From assembly GCA_030844895.1 (NCBI GenBank), contig CM061229.1, forward strand, positions 123,021,682 through 123,085,681: DNA of 64,000 nt, given 5' to 3'. Within the stretch, counting starts at the first letter, position 1, and the number at the start of each line of letters is the position of its first letter. Shown here piece after piece: positions 43,101-51,915 of the stretch. The notes under the pieces were generated by a model, which saw only the letters and a program-made list of their open reading frames with translations, was not told where the DNA came from and did no database searches. This DNA is from Ambrosia x helenae. Its lineage: Eukaryota > Streptophyta > Magnoliopsida > Asterales > Asteraceae. Made by a program: the position numbers and the translations under genes.

Positions 43101-44834
43101 AAAGAGTTGGTGTCCCTTTCTCCAATACTTCATCATTTTTAAGCTGGAAACTAGATTTAGGGTTCCTTTTGGTTTCTCCCCATACACGATTAAAGTCTCC
43201 GTTGTTAAAAGAGGTATCTTTACTATCTTTTCTTTGCAAACTATTTCAACCTGATTCGATGCTAACCAATCCATCCCGACTATAACGTCAAATTCTCCTA
43301 AGCTCATAGGAATGAGATCTATCAGGAATTCTTGATTTTCAATAGTCAATGTCAAATTTTTAAAAACTTCAGTAGCTTTTAAAATTTTTCCATCGGCTAT
43401 CTCAATTTCGTATATTTTATTCATGGGTTCCGGAAGTAAGTTTATCTTTTCTATAAAGGTTTTTGAAATGAAGCTAAGATTAGCTCCAGTATCGAATAAG
43501 ACGTAAGCGGGTAATTGGTTAATATAGAACATACCCGTGACTAAATCGGGCTCATCTCGGGCTTCTTCAGCATTGATCATAAATGCCCTTCCTCTTCCTT
43601 GTTCTCCTTTGGACGCGTTTTTCAGCTTAGGACAGTCAGCTTTGTAATGACCAGGTTCTTTGCATTCATAACAAGTTCTGGGACGGTCTGGGTCAAATCT
43701 GCAATCTCTTGCCACGTGTCCTACTTTCTTACAGTTCTGGCAATGGGGTCCCTTGCAATTACCGAAATGAAATCGGCCACAACGATCACACTTCCTTCGA
43801 CATTCACCAGTGTGGTAATATTTGCATTTTGAGCAAAAAGGGCTATTTCCACGGTAGGGCCGCTTTTCAGGGTTTCCCTGGTCTCCTGAGTTTTCTTGAC
43901 TTTTACCGGATGTATTGAAATTTATGGTTCTAAAGGTTTCATTCCACCCTCTTTTGCTACCTACCGATATTCTCTCTCTTTCTTTGTGCCTTATTATGTC
44001 ATCAGTTAGGCTTAAAGCTAATTCACAGGCAGTATCAAACTTTGCTGGTTTTGCCCCTCTAACTATACCCTGAATTTGGGGGTTCAATCCCCAGATAAAT
44101 CTCCTAGTTCTCTTAGGTTCAGGGTTCACTTGATGAGGTACTAAACGGGCAAGTTGGTTGAATCGGTTTATATAGCCTATACAATCTAGGCCCTTCATTT
44201 CCATTCCTAAGAATTCCATTTCTATCTTTTCAATCTCATTCATGGGGCAGTATTTTTCAGTGATAAGTGTTCGAAATTCTAGCCATGTCATAGTAGCTAC
44301 CACTTCCCTACCTCTTACCTGTCTTATCATATTCCACCAGTTTAAAGCTTCTGCTTTTAATGAGTGGGTTACAAATTTCACCTGGTCACTAGGGGCACAA
44401 TTGCTTATTTCCAGTATAGATTCCATTTCTTCTAACCAACGGGTAGCCCCAGCAGCACCCGTACTACCATCAAAGGATTCGGGTCTACAAGCCATAAAGG
44501 TTTTGTAGTCACAGTATCGAGATCTTATAGTATTATCTTCTAAGTTAACTACGACCTCATCTTGATTTTTCTCTACACTTTTGGAACCGGATAGTTTTTC
44601 TAACATTGTCATAATAGTTGGTATTGAATCTTGAAGACTATCTAAAACTAATTTTCTCATTTTCTCTTCTAATTCACTCATCTCATTTGTTACAGGAATA
44701 TCTTCTTCTATGGGGGTTTCTTCGTTCATGGGTTCTTCAACTGTTTCAGGTGGTTTCGAGGAAGAAGCTTTATTTTTCTTGGTTGGTTCTATTTCCGGTT
44801 CTTTTCCCGTATTTCTTTCAGATCGTCTCGGCAT
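40194..44834 (-). CDS. gag-pol: Gypsy Gag-Pol polyprotein, intact
   Basis: 1,546 aa from the ATG at 44834. Domains in order: retrotransposon Gag (about 115-285); Cys/His-rich region with two CCHC knuckles, CQNCKKVGHVARDC and CYECKEPGHYKADC (about 365-400); aspartic protease FDTGANLSFIS (about 445); reverse transcriptase with FLDD (about 781); RNase H starting YCDAS (about 930); zinc H2C2 and integrase core with SDRDGRFTS and the downstream Glu of SERTIQTLEDM; and a C-terminal chromodomain-like segment (VQVKWNSKRGPEFTFERED) near 1500. No stop or frameshift and no missing catalytic residue that I noticed. It copies the RNA to DNA and integrates it. The stop overlaps the polypurine tract, leaving no 3' untranslated spacer. 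Confidence 0.96.
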   Translation of the reverse strand: MPRRSERNTGKEPEIEPTKKNKASSSKPPETVEEPMNEETPIEEDIPVTNEMSELEEKMRKLVLDSLQDSIPTIMTMLEKLSGSKSVEKNQDEVVVNLEDNTIRSRYCDYKTFMACRPESFDGSTGAAGATRWLEEMESILEISNCAPSDQVKFVTHSLKAEALNWWNMIRQVRGREVVATMTWLEFRTLITEKYCPMNEIEKIEMEFLGMEMKGLDCIGYINRFNQLARLVPHQVNPEPKRTRRFIWGLNPQIQGIVRGAKPAKFDTACELALSLTDDIIRHKERERISVGSKRGWNETFRTINFNTSGKSQENSGDQGNPEKRPYRGNSPFCSKCKYYHTGECRRKCDRCGRFHFGNCKGPHCQNCKKVGHVARDCRFDPDRPRTCYECKEPGHYKADCPKLKNASKGEQGRGRAFMINAEEARDEPDLVTGMFYINQLPAYVLFDTGANLSFISKTFIEKINLLPEPMNKIYEIEIADGKILKATEVFKNLTLTIENQEFLIDLIPMSLGEFDVIVGMDWLASNQVEIVCKEKIVKIPLLTTETLIVYGEKPKGTLNLVSSLKMMKYWRKGHQLFLIHLNSERENKEEIDTIKIVSEFKDVFPEELPGLPPPRQVEFSIDLIPGAAPVARAPYRLATNEMRELTKQLEELINQGFIRPSTSPWGAPVLFVKKKDGTMRMCIDYRELNKLTIKNKYPLPRIDDLFDQLLGAQYFSKIDLRSGYHQIRIRDEDVLKTAFRTRYSHYEFLVMPFGLTNAPAVFMDLMNRICRPYLDKFVIVFLDDILIYSKNEEDHQQHLREVLETLRKEKLYAKLTKCEFWVKEIKFLGHVINEEGLQVDPIKVEVIQKWGQPKNPTEIRQFLGLAGYYRRFIRNFAKLALPLTTLTKKTSKFEWKEKQEQAFQNLKNKLCEAPVLTLPKEGKTFIVYCDASQQGLGCVLMQDQQVIAYASRQLKKHEQNYVTHDLELGAIIFALKIWRHYLYGTKCTIYTDHKGLQHIFDQKLLNMRQRRWIEILSDCECDIRYHPGKANIVADALSRKEKPIGAKAFKITLVNEFLSHLRNYQRRALEPTLIEQEDLNREEERLIEGADGILRHDTRIWIPRYGDQREVILREIHHSKYSIHPGNHKMYKDLRKNFWWPSMKRSIGEFVAKCITCTKVKAEHQKPSGLLIQPEIPLWKWDQLTMDLVTKLPRSTSGNDAIWVIVDRLTKSAHFLPIQENFGVEKLANIYIREIVTRHGIPLSIISDRDGRFTSRFWGKFQDALGSQIRLSTAYHPQTDGQSERTIQTLEDMLRACVLEFRGSWDTHLPLIEFSYNNSYHASIQAAPFEALYGRKCRSPICWNEIGENQLTRPQIVQETTDKIIQIKKKLEEARSRQKSYADNRRKPLEFQVGDYVLLKVSPWKGIIRFQKRGKLNPRYIGPYQIKERIGQVAYRLELPPELNGIHDVFHISNLRKCVVDTQAIIPLDDIQVNPQLRFIEEPIEIVSQQERRLRRGKIPIVQVKWNSKRGPEFTFEREDMMRARYPHLFMNQVQYKNNFGDEIF

Positions 44835-45126
44835 TTTCTATATTTAAAATTTTCATTTTGGTTAGTAATAATTTATTCCATAACCTTTTTATTTTAGTCT
44901 AATTAATTAACCAAAACATCTAGATATATTTATATCATAAGAAAATTTCTAGATGTTTAATACACTACTAATCACACACAATTTAACATACTACCACACA
45001 ATACTACCACATAAGTTTTTACAACACATATCATTTTAACTACTACTTCACCACCTTTTTATTTAATACTAGCTTTCTACCTTCACTTCAACCTTCCCAC
45101 CATCTTGGCTTCCATGCACCATCACC
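44835..45126 (-). other. Spacer between the leader ORF and gag-pol
   Basis: 292 nt, AT-rich. On the minus strand it contains TTACTAACC (44865-44873), a textbook branch-point match, and then ATATAG three bases before the gag-pol ATG. Both would fit an intron ending here. Confidence 0.5.
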
Positions 45127-45753
45127 CTACAACATTAGAGGATACTTGGACTCCTCAAGGACTTGTCTTGATTGATATGCGAACCTCCTCACCAACTTCC
45201 TTAACTCTTCTACCATGTTACGAGCTTGATCACGTTGGGTTTTCATTTGATAATAACTTTCTACCAACTCCAAGTAATCTTTCCGGCTCACGTACTCCGA
45301 TTGTGATAGTGCTCCATTAGCCCGATTAATCAAAGTAGCTTCAAGATATGGGTCAATTGCCGGGGTCATGGGTGGTATGGTTGGGAGGATCGGGTAAGCC
45401 GTGGTAAATGGATTATAACTAGATTCTTCTATGGAGATGTTGCTAGAAGTACCAAAACAATCACTAGGAGATGGGTTCGGATAATAGTAGTGGGGTATTG
45501 GATCAACTTGAGGGTAGGAGTGGATTGTTTCGGATGGTGTAAACACGGGCTCGGGTAAAGGGCCAACTACACCTATGTTTTCCAAATTAAAATCCCACCC
45601 GCTACTCGTCCACCTTAAACCCGGTATCTCGGCTAACAAGTCTTGAGTACTCGGAAACTCTTGTGACTCGTTATCCATCACTTCCTCTTGGTTGGGTATC
45701 TCCCCTTCTTCAATTTCCATTTCCACTTCGGCTTGTTCTTCGGTATTCGACAT
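45127..45753 (-). CDS. Leader ORF upstream of gag-pol, unknown function
   Basis: About 208 aa from the ATG at 45753 (alternative ATGs at 45765 and 45771). It begins about 70 nt after the primer site and so would be the first ORF of the genomic RNA. The N-terminus is acidic (EEQAEVEMEIEEGEIP), the middle is Pro/Tyr/Ser rich, and the C-terminal 50 residues form a likely helix or coiled coil (SYYQMKTQRDQARNMVEELR). It has no zinc finger or known enzyme motif. It is open in a very young element with the same strand and composition as gag-pol. It could be a real accessory protein or, if spliced, an N-terminal extension of Gag. I do not recognise it. Confidence 0.6.
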   Translation of the reverse strand: MSNTEEQAEVEMEIEEGEIPNQEEVMDNESQEFPSTQDLLAEIPGLRWTSSGWDFNLENIGVVGPLPEPVFTPSETIHSYPQVDPIPHYYYPNPSPSDCFGTSSNISIEESSYNPFTTAYPILPTIPPMTPAIDPYLEATLINRANGALSQSEYVSRKDYLELVESYYQMKTQRDQARNMVEELRKLVRRFAYQSRQVLEESKYPLML

Positions 45754-45825
45754 TCTATTACACATAATCATATCAAGCAAATTTCAAATTAGTTCTATAA
45801 AAATTCCACTACTTCCCGAACCCGA

Positions 45826-45837
45826 GCTCTGATACCA
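45826..45837 (-). other. Primer-binding site of the gypsy element
   Basis: The minus strand reads TGGTATCAGAGC, three bases after the LTR end. Confidence 0.95.
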
Positions 45838-45840
45838 ACC

Positions 45841-47378
45841 TGTAACGACCCGATTTTCACCGAGTTGTTACCGATTGGTAGTTAGTTTCCTAACTAGTTT
45901 TATAGTTTCCATTTCACACTTTTCAAAACCGGTTTCTTGCACTTGTATCATAATCAACATTTTAACTCAAAACATCCATATATTATACATCCAAAAACCA
46001 TAATTTCTACATCATGTTCGGCCGAAGCCTTACAACCTTTAGTTTTGAAAACGTCACACTACAACACGATTCTACTTTATTTATAAACATCAAACTTCAT
46101 TCGACAAGTTCACTAACACCATAACTGAGCTCGGGTTCCATGATAATCTCCTGAAATGTATGTTTAAAATACGTTAGTCGAAACTAGTGAGTGATGCCAA
46201 GACTTTAACAATCTTTTAGACACATGCATGTACTCGTCCGGTCATTCTATTTGGTGAGTATAGATCGATTATACATGGTCCCGTAGCCTCTAATCGGCCC
46301 GGGTCTATACTCTTTGATACCGAATGGATCCACTCTACGTAGTTTCTATTCGACCGGTTTCTATTATTTCTATTAGATCATGATCAAGTGATGATTTTCA
46401 AAGACAAACAAACATACATCTACCCCAAATCATTTAAAAGCTATTATGGGGTGCAAACACTCACTTGTTGTTCTTCCACTTGAGTTCTAAGATTGACGAC
46501 TTGCTCGGAAATTATGCGGACTACCTGTTTATTACATAAACACGATTACAAAGATTTACAAATACGTTAGTTAGCTGACCATTACAGCTTAGGTATATAA
46601 ATACGTAGGTAAGCTGGCCATTACAGCTTGGCACTCGTGATTTCTACAGGTTAAGGTTTAGAACTTACCCGGATGATTCTTGACGGCCGGTTTCTCACCG
46701 TAGCCGTAGGTCAGTCGTGATAACTAAGCTTAAGTATACTTAAGGATTTACAAGAAAAGGGATGATAATTATGATATAAGGTTACCGATTGTTAGGGAAG
46801 GAAGGTGAATGGTTTGCATGTTGAAGATGAAGAGGTGAATGGTGGGTTTGTGGTTTGGCCGGTTTATGTGAAGTGGTTTCCTTTATCCCATGCAAGAAAT
46901 GATGATCTTAGGTTTATAGGATAGCTAGGTGTTAAGGTGTAAGGATTTGGAGTGTATAGGTGGAGATCTTGTGAAGAGTGGCGGCACTCTTTTAATTCCC
47001 CAAAGATGGGCCGGCTCTTGATAATAGGATGGGCTTGGGGTGAAGCAAGCTATAATATCCTATATGCATTGGCCCACTAATTGGTTTCATAGAGCAGCCC
47101 ACTTAAACATTTATATCGGCCCACTGATTAATCTTAACGATATCAATGTTCGAGCCCAAATAATTGGCCCAATAGGCTTAATAATTAACGAGTCTTTTCT
47201 GCTTTTTATTTGGGCCCAAAACTTAGTCCACTTCTATCGGGTTTAATTAATGGGCCATATAGAGATTGGGCTTATCGTACTTAATTGGGCCGGTTGGGTC
47301 TCAATTCTATATCCGGGTAAGTATATTGGGCTACACCTTAAGGTGGCCCAATATTATTTTAATAATTTGGTCGTTACA
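45841..47378 (-). repeat. 5' LTR of the gypsy element
   Basis: Same length as the left copy, and one substitution found (T at 46528). In sense (minus) direction it carries the tandem AAGCTGTAATGG-type motif pair near 46628-46582. Confidence 0.96.
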
Positions 47379-47383
47379 TTAAG

Positions 47384-47458
47384 GCTCGGCTCGTTCAGGC
47401 TTTTTACCGAGCCAATCCCGGGTAGCTCTCGAGCCGCTCTGTGTCATTTACACCCCTA
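47384..47458. mobile_element. hAT-type MITE, right part
   Basis: GCTCGGCTCGTTCAGG... ending TTTACACCCCTA, followed by ACCACTTA (47459-47466). It completes the MITE begun at 38245. Confidence 0.85.
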
Positions 47459-47644
47459 ACCACTTATATGCCCTAAAATATCTCTTTGACGATCCTTTCT
47501 CACAAAATGTCCCTTCAAACATGAGCCATAACATTTACATATTACGGTTTGCCACCGATATTTAGGTTCAATTAAATCATGTCACATGTCTAAGTCCGAA
47601 TGTTCCTATATATTTAGTAGCACCGGAGTCTCTAATGGTGCTTA

Positions 47645-48362
47645 TCTATCTATCTATCTATCTATCAATCAATATCAATACATATAATAAACCAAAGTCA
47701 TTTTAATGACATGGCACTCAAAGAAGCATTTTCTTCATTGAGTGTGGCATGTGTCATCCCATGTGGCATTGAGATATTTTAGGGAAAAAATAATTTAAAA
47801 ACAAAATTGGATTTTTCACCCTCATGTTTCGTCCCATAATTTTTAAACGTTAATATCTTTAATATACGAGATTTATTTAAAAAAATTACACCAAATTAAC
47901 GAGCTTTTTGTTATCTTTCCAATGAGTACCATAGTGCTATATAAAAAACGGAGAAATTTTATTGTGGGGTTTTGTTCATACAGGAAAAAAACACAAAGTG
48001 TTTAGGTAAATCATTAATCATGTATAGGCAAGTGACTAATTATATTCAAATCAGTAAATATGATTATTTTTTTTTCAACCAAAGCCGAATAGGTTAATAG
48101 AGTTATACGTTGTTTTAAGTTAGGTATTAATATTAGTATGTTAGAGTTGTACATTTATTTAGTCTTTAGGACATGTGTTAATATTAGAGTTACATTAAAG
48201 TTCTACATTCTTTTAGGTTAGGTGTTAGCATTGGAGTTGTATATTGTTAATTTGTTTTAGGTTAAATATTAATATTAGAGTTATACATCAATCTATTTTA
48301 TATGTAAAATTGATGTATCATATTAAATTTCTCAACCCGAGACGCTCCCAGGTATAATCTAG
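47645..48362 (+). mobile_element. Non-autonomous Helitron-like element
   Basis: 5' region with TATCTATC repeats, then CATATAATAAACCAAAG. The 3' end has a short hairpin, CCGAGACGCTCCCAGG, followed by ATAATCTAG|T, the CTRR-type end of Helitrons. It is similar along its length to 61213-61874. No Rep/helicase ORF. Confidence 0.7.
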
Positions 48363-48461
48363 TGTATAATGTTAACATTAGCATAAATATTATGTTTGTG
48401 CTCGTTATGATGATACCTCTTTATCCATCTATCCCGTCTTGTGCATATTTGTAACTTAATG

Positions 48462-48703
48462 TGATGCAGGAGCATCCGTATTATCTTTTATTTATTTAAA
48501 TTTTGAATTTCCTATTTTTATCTTTATTTAGTTTCCTATTTTACTTGTAATTCCCAACTATATAATGGGGTCTAGGTATATTGTTTCATTAGTTTTTGGT
48601 ATTGATTATTAAAAAGAACTTTGTTCTTGGAACCTTTGGTTCAATTTATCGTCTTTGATTACTATTTGTTTTGAGCCATTTGATCGCATGTGAAACTGCA
48701 TCA
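48462..48703 (+). repeat. LTR1 of the composite element (242 bp)
   Basis: Short LTR. TATATAATG at about 48551 is a plausible TATA box. No difference from LTR2 was found. Confidence 0.88.
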
Positions 48704-48705
48704 GT

Positions 48706-48717
48706 TGGTATCAGAGC
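48706..48717 (+). other. Primer-binding site of internal region 1
   Basis: TGGTATCAGAGC, two bases after LTR1. Confidence 0.92.
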
Positions 48718-48729
48718 TTTGGTTTTCAA

Positions 48730-50010
48730 ATGGCTCTGCGTGAAGGAAGATGCTTGCTTGATCGTAGATTCGCCGACAGAGGCAACGACATCAGTGTTTT
48801 ATATTCACGTGCTCGTGGAGAAGATCGATGTCCTACTCGCAGAGTCGCCGACCGAGGCAGCGATGGAGTCTATCATGACCCACGAGATCTTGAAGAGATC
48901 AGACGGCTCCGACAACGAGTCCACGATCTTGAAGAGATCAGACGGCTCCGTCAACGAGTCCGAGATCTTGAAGTACAACAGGAGATGCGCGTTAAGGAAA
49001 CCGAATCGGGAAGCATCGTCTGGGACGATGTGAACGAGGAAGAGGAGCATCCTTTTGGCCATCCCCACCCCCGGTTCTCTGAACCGATCTATCAACAATA
49101 TATATCAGAAGACAGACCAAGATTCGATGAAGACGGGATCGAACCTGATGAGGAAGAGTGTTCGTTTGTACGGGAGGCTCTTAGCGAAATTACCGTGCAA
49201 GATGATGAACAGATGAAAACTAAAGACGATAGTGATCGTAATGGTAGGCGTGAAGTGCAGAAAAAATCAACGATTTCTTCGGGTAATATTATTGAATTTC
49301 TGAAATATGATAAGATCTCTAACGGTGGTCTTCAGGTGACTGTCGGTGTCGTAGAGGTAGCTACGGATGGAAGTGGGGTGATTACGGAAACTCATAAAAA
49401 TTGGGTGGAAATCCCTTTTTCATTGCCGAAGATTGAGTTGATTAATGATACGAAAATCTTGGAATTTGACTATGGAAATAAGTTTCAAATTAGTGAATAT
49501 ATTTTGATTGGAATAATTAAAAAAGATGCAAACGATAAGGATGATTTAAAAGGAATGAACCGCAAAATTTTGACAGCTAATATTCATGATGCATCAATTG
49601 AGTTAGAGGTGGAAAGTGACGTGGCAAGTAAGGTTTCTTTTGTGTGCTTAGATGAATATAATTGTAATAGAGGATCAAAGGTTTGTGGGGATCAATTTAA
49701 GCCCATTTTAGGGGCTGGAATTTCAATGGAGCTACAAGCTGGAACTCGTATATTTGAGCTGGTCACACTGATATTAAACGAGAAACGGTTCAATGCTCCT
49801 TTCGATCCAGGTGGTACATGTCTAGAGTCTAGTGACATGACCTGCGAAGTTGAACTGTTTGGGTTGGTCGTGTTGATAACAAATCATAATCGGGTTAATG
49901 TTCCTTTTGATCCAGGTGGCGTTGGTCCGAAGGCAAAACTCGAGGACGAGTTTTTTTCGAAGGCGGGGAGTATGATGCAGGAGCATCCGTATTATCTTTT
50001 ATTTATTTAA
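48730..50010 (+). CDS. Gag-N-like fusion ORF of internal region 1
   Basis: 426 aa, ATG 13 nt after the primer site. Residues 1-60 are Arg-rich with two ADRG(N/S)D repeats. Residues 54-80 contain a doubled heptad-like unit, DLEEIRRLRQRV, then ETESGSIVWDDVNEEEEHPFG, resembling the N-terminus of gypsy Gag. The middle (about 150-330) is unknown to me. The C-terminal part has the phrase PFDPGG twice (near 356 and 394), then KLEDEFF, as seen near the tail of some gypsy polyproteins. The frame runs through the purine tract into LTR2. No nucleocapsid knuckle or enzyme. The role is unknown. Confidence 0.65.
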   Translation: MALREGRCLLDRRFADRGNDISVLYSRARGEDRCPTRRVADRGSDGVYHDPRDLEEIRRLRQRVHDLEEIRRLRQRVRDLEVQQEMRVKETESGSIVWDDVNEEEEHPFGHPHPRFSEPIYQQYISEDRPRFDEDGIEPDEEECSFVREALSEITVQDDEQMKTKDDSDRNGRREVQKKSTISSGNIIEFLKYDKISNGGLQVTVGVVEVATDGSGVITETHKNWVEIPFSLPKIELINDTKILEFDYGNKFQISEYILIGIIKKDANDKDDLKGMNRKILTANIHDASIELEVESDVASKVSFVCLDEYNCNRGSKVCGDQFKPILGAGISMELQAGTRIFELVTLILNEKRFNAPFDPGGTCLESSDMTCEVELFGLVVLITNHNRVNVPFDPGGVGPKAKLEDEFFSKAGSMMQEHPYYLLFI

Positions 50011-50214
50011 ATTTTGAATTTCCTATTTTTATCTTTATTTAGTTTCCTATTTTACTTGTAATTCCCAACTATATAATGGGGTCTAGGTATATTGTTTCAT
50101 TAGTTTTTGGTATTGATTATTAAAAAGAACTTTGTTCTTGGAACCTTTGGTTCAATTTATCGTCTTTGATTACTATTTGTTTTGAGCCATTTGATCGCAT
50201 GTGAAACTGCATCA
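49973..50214 (+). repeat. LTR2, shared middle LTR of the composite
   Basis: Identical to LTR1 by eye, preceded by the purine-rich AAGGCGGGGAGTA and followed by GT and the primer site. It serves as 3' LTR of region 1 and 5' LTR of region 2. Confidence 0.88.
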
Positions 50215-50216
50215 GT

Positions 50217-50228
50217 TGGTATCAGAGC
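50217..50228 (+). other. Primer-binding site of internal region 2
   Basis: TGGTATCAGAGC, two bases after LTR2. Confidence 0.92.
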
Positions 50229-50242
50229 TCTAGGTTTATCAA

Positions 50243-50545
50243 ATGGCTCTACGTGAAGGCGGGTGTTATCTTGTTCGAAGATTCGCCGACCGAGGCATCG
50301 ACAAGAACATTGGTGATTCACGTATTTGTGGAGATCGATTCAACCGTGACCGTAGATCCGCCGGACGAGGCAACGAGATCGGAAACCGCAATCCACGAGA
50401 TATTATTAAGATCAAAAGGCTCCGACAACGAGTCCAAGATCTTGAAGAGATCAAACGGCTCCGACAAAGAGTCTGCGATCTTGAGTGGCAACGGAGAGAC
50501 GTGTTACGGAAACCGAATCGGGAAACATCGTCTGGGACGTTGTAA
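50243..50545 (+). pseudogene. Frameshifted N-terminus of the region 2 ORF
   Basis: 100 codons matching the start of the region 1 ORF (MALREGG..., ADRG repeats, the doubled RLRQRV unit). It then goes out of frame near 50488-50506, where copy 2 is one base shorter than copy 1, and stops at 50545. The remaining protein continues in another frame from about 50485. Confidence 0.7.
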
Positions 50546-51915
50546 GCGAGGAAGAGGAGTATCCGTTTTACCGTCACCCACCCGGGTTCTTTGAACCAAT
50601 CTATCCAGAGGGTGTGTCGGAAGACGAACCCAAGTTTGATGAAGATGGGATGTACCACGATGAAGATGAGTATTTGTGGGTGCAACGGGCTATTAACGAA
50701 GTGGCTGGTCGAGAAGATGAAGTAGAAAAGGCCATAAACGAGCATGGAAATTCATCGGCTTCTTGTAGTATGTGTGTTGAAGACAAAGCATATGAGTTCT
50801 TTCCTACACAGAAAGTACTAAATGAGATTTCTTCTTCATCACATGAGGTTGGAAGCCTTAGAGATCTTCAAATTTTACGGTACGGATTTGATCGATGTGG
50901 ATTAACGGAGAAAACGGGATTGAATGGGGGTGGTGCCATGGCTACGGGTGACCCTACGGTGATGATAGGTAGTCCTACGGCTAGCGGTGGAACTCGATCA
51001 CAATCAAAGGTAATCCCTTCTTTCATGTCGAAAAATAAACTAGAATTGCATGTTGACGCAAGATTTACGGGTTTTCAAATGGGAGGTGGCTTGATGAAAT
51101 CTCCTTTGTTAGCGGACTTTCAAAAAAGAAGTGATAATATATTGAGAGAAAATATATTGGGCATTAAAGACGACGATCAATTTGCCGATAATATTGATAA
51201 TAATTCGAAACTTCCAAATACAGAGGCTAGGAAAAAAGATGGAAATATTAATTCTTCACAAACCATATATGAGGAAGTTGAAAATCTAATTGGTGGAAAA
51301 ATAATTCTTGATGCTAAGTGTGAGGTAGTTGAAAATTGTGATCACGTGCATGATTTGGATTGTAGAAATACACGTGGACATCAAGGTTATCTTTTGAATA
51401 GTTCGAGTGGTTTTGTTAATTTAATTTGTGGCATAGAAATTAACACACATGAGGTGTTGATTGATTCTAGTGGGCTTGGGGATTTATTTGGTTTAGATAA
51501 AATTCAAGTTGGGTCCATTCCGGTGAACCATAGTCAAATTGAAGTCCAAGCTGGAGCTGAACTATTTGAATGGTTCGACTCGATAGTCAAGAGACGGTGC
51601 ATTGCTCCATTCGACCCAGGTGGTACATGTCTAGAATCAAGTGAGAAGACCCGTGAAGTAAAACTGTTTTGGCAGGTCAAGATTATCGTGAATATGAATC
51701 GGTTTGATGTTCCTTTTGATCCAGGTGGCTTTAATCCGAAAGCAAAACTCGAGGACGAGTTTTTTTTCGAAGACGAGGAGAATGATGCAGGGATATCTAC
51801 GAGATTATTTTATCATTTATTTAAATTTGAATTTCCTAATATTTTGTTATTTAGTTTCCTTTTGCATTGTGATTCCTATTATATAAATAGGATCTCTAAA
51901 TTCATTGTCAATTAG
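50485..51915 (+). CDS. Main ORF of internal region 2
   Basis: 476 codons open. It starts with the ETESGNIVWD...EEEEYPFY block homologous to the region 1 ORF. A long middle (about residues 100-340) cannot be aligned by eye with the region 1 middle. The C-terminal block is homologous again: VQAGAELFEWFDSI, PFDPGGTCLESS, VPFDPGGFNPKAKLEDEFFF. The frame continues through the purine tract and over half of LTR3. The ATG at 50485 is formal; the native start was probably 50243 before the one-base loss. Unknown function, no enzyme motif. Confidence 0.6.
   Translation: MATERRVTETESGNIVWDVVSEEEEYPFYRHPPGFFEPIYPEGVSEDEPKFDEDGMYHDEDEYLWVQRAINEVAGREDEVEKAINEHGNSSASCSMCVEDKAYEFFPTQKVLNEISSSSHEVGSLRDLQILRYGFDRCGLTEKTGLNGGGAMATGDPTVMIGSPTASGGTRSQSKVIPSFMSKNKLELHVDARFTGFQMGGGLMKSPLLADFQKRSDNILRENILGIKDDDQFADNIDNNSKLPNTEARKKDGNINSSQTIYEEVENLIGGKIILDAKCEVVENCDHVHDLDCRNTRGHQGYLLNSSSGFVNLICGIEINTHEVLIDSSGLGDLFGLDKIQVGSIPVNHSQIEVQAGAELFEWFDSIVKRRCIAPFDPGGTCLESSEKTREVKLFWQVKIIVNMNRFDVPFDPGGFNPKAKLEDEFFFEDEENDAGISTRLFYHLFKFEFPNILLFSFLLHCDSYYINRISKFIVN

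Larger units (their letters stand above)
38645..47378 (-). mobile_element. Young Ty3/gypsy chromovirus-like element, apparently complete
   Basis: Two 1,538-bp LTRs (38645-40182 and 45841-47378), TSD TTAAG on both sides (38640-38644, 47379-47383), tRNA-Met primer site 45826-45837, polypurine tract 40183-40195, and one unbroken gag-pol ORF. I found a single LTR difference (C at 39332, T at 46528). Integrase follows RNase H and a C-terminal chromodomain-like region is present, so it is a chromovirus, probably Tekay/Del-like. It also has a small ORF ahead of gag. Confidence 0.96.
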
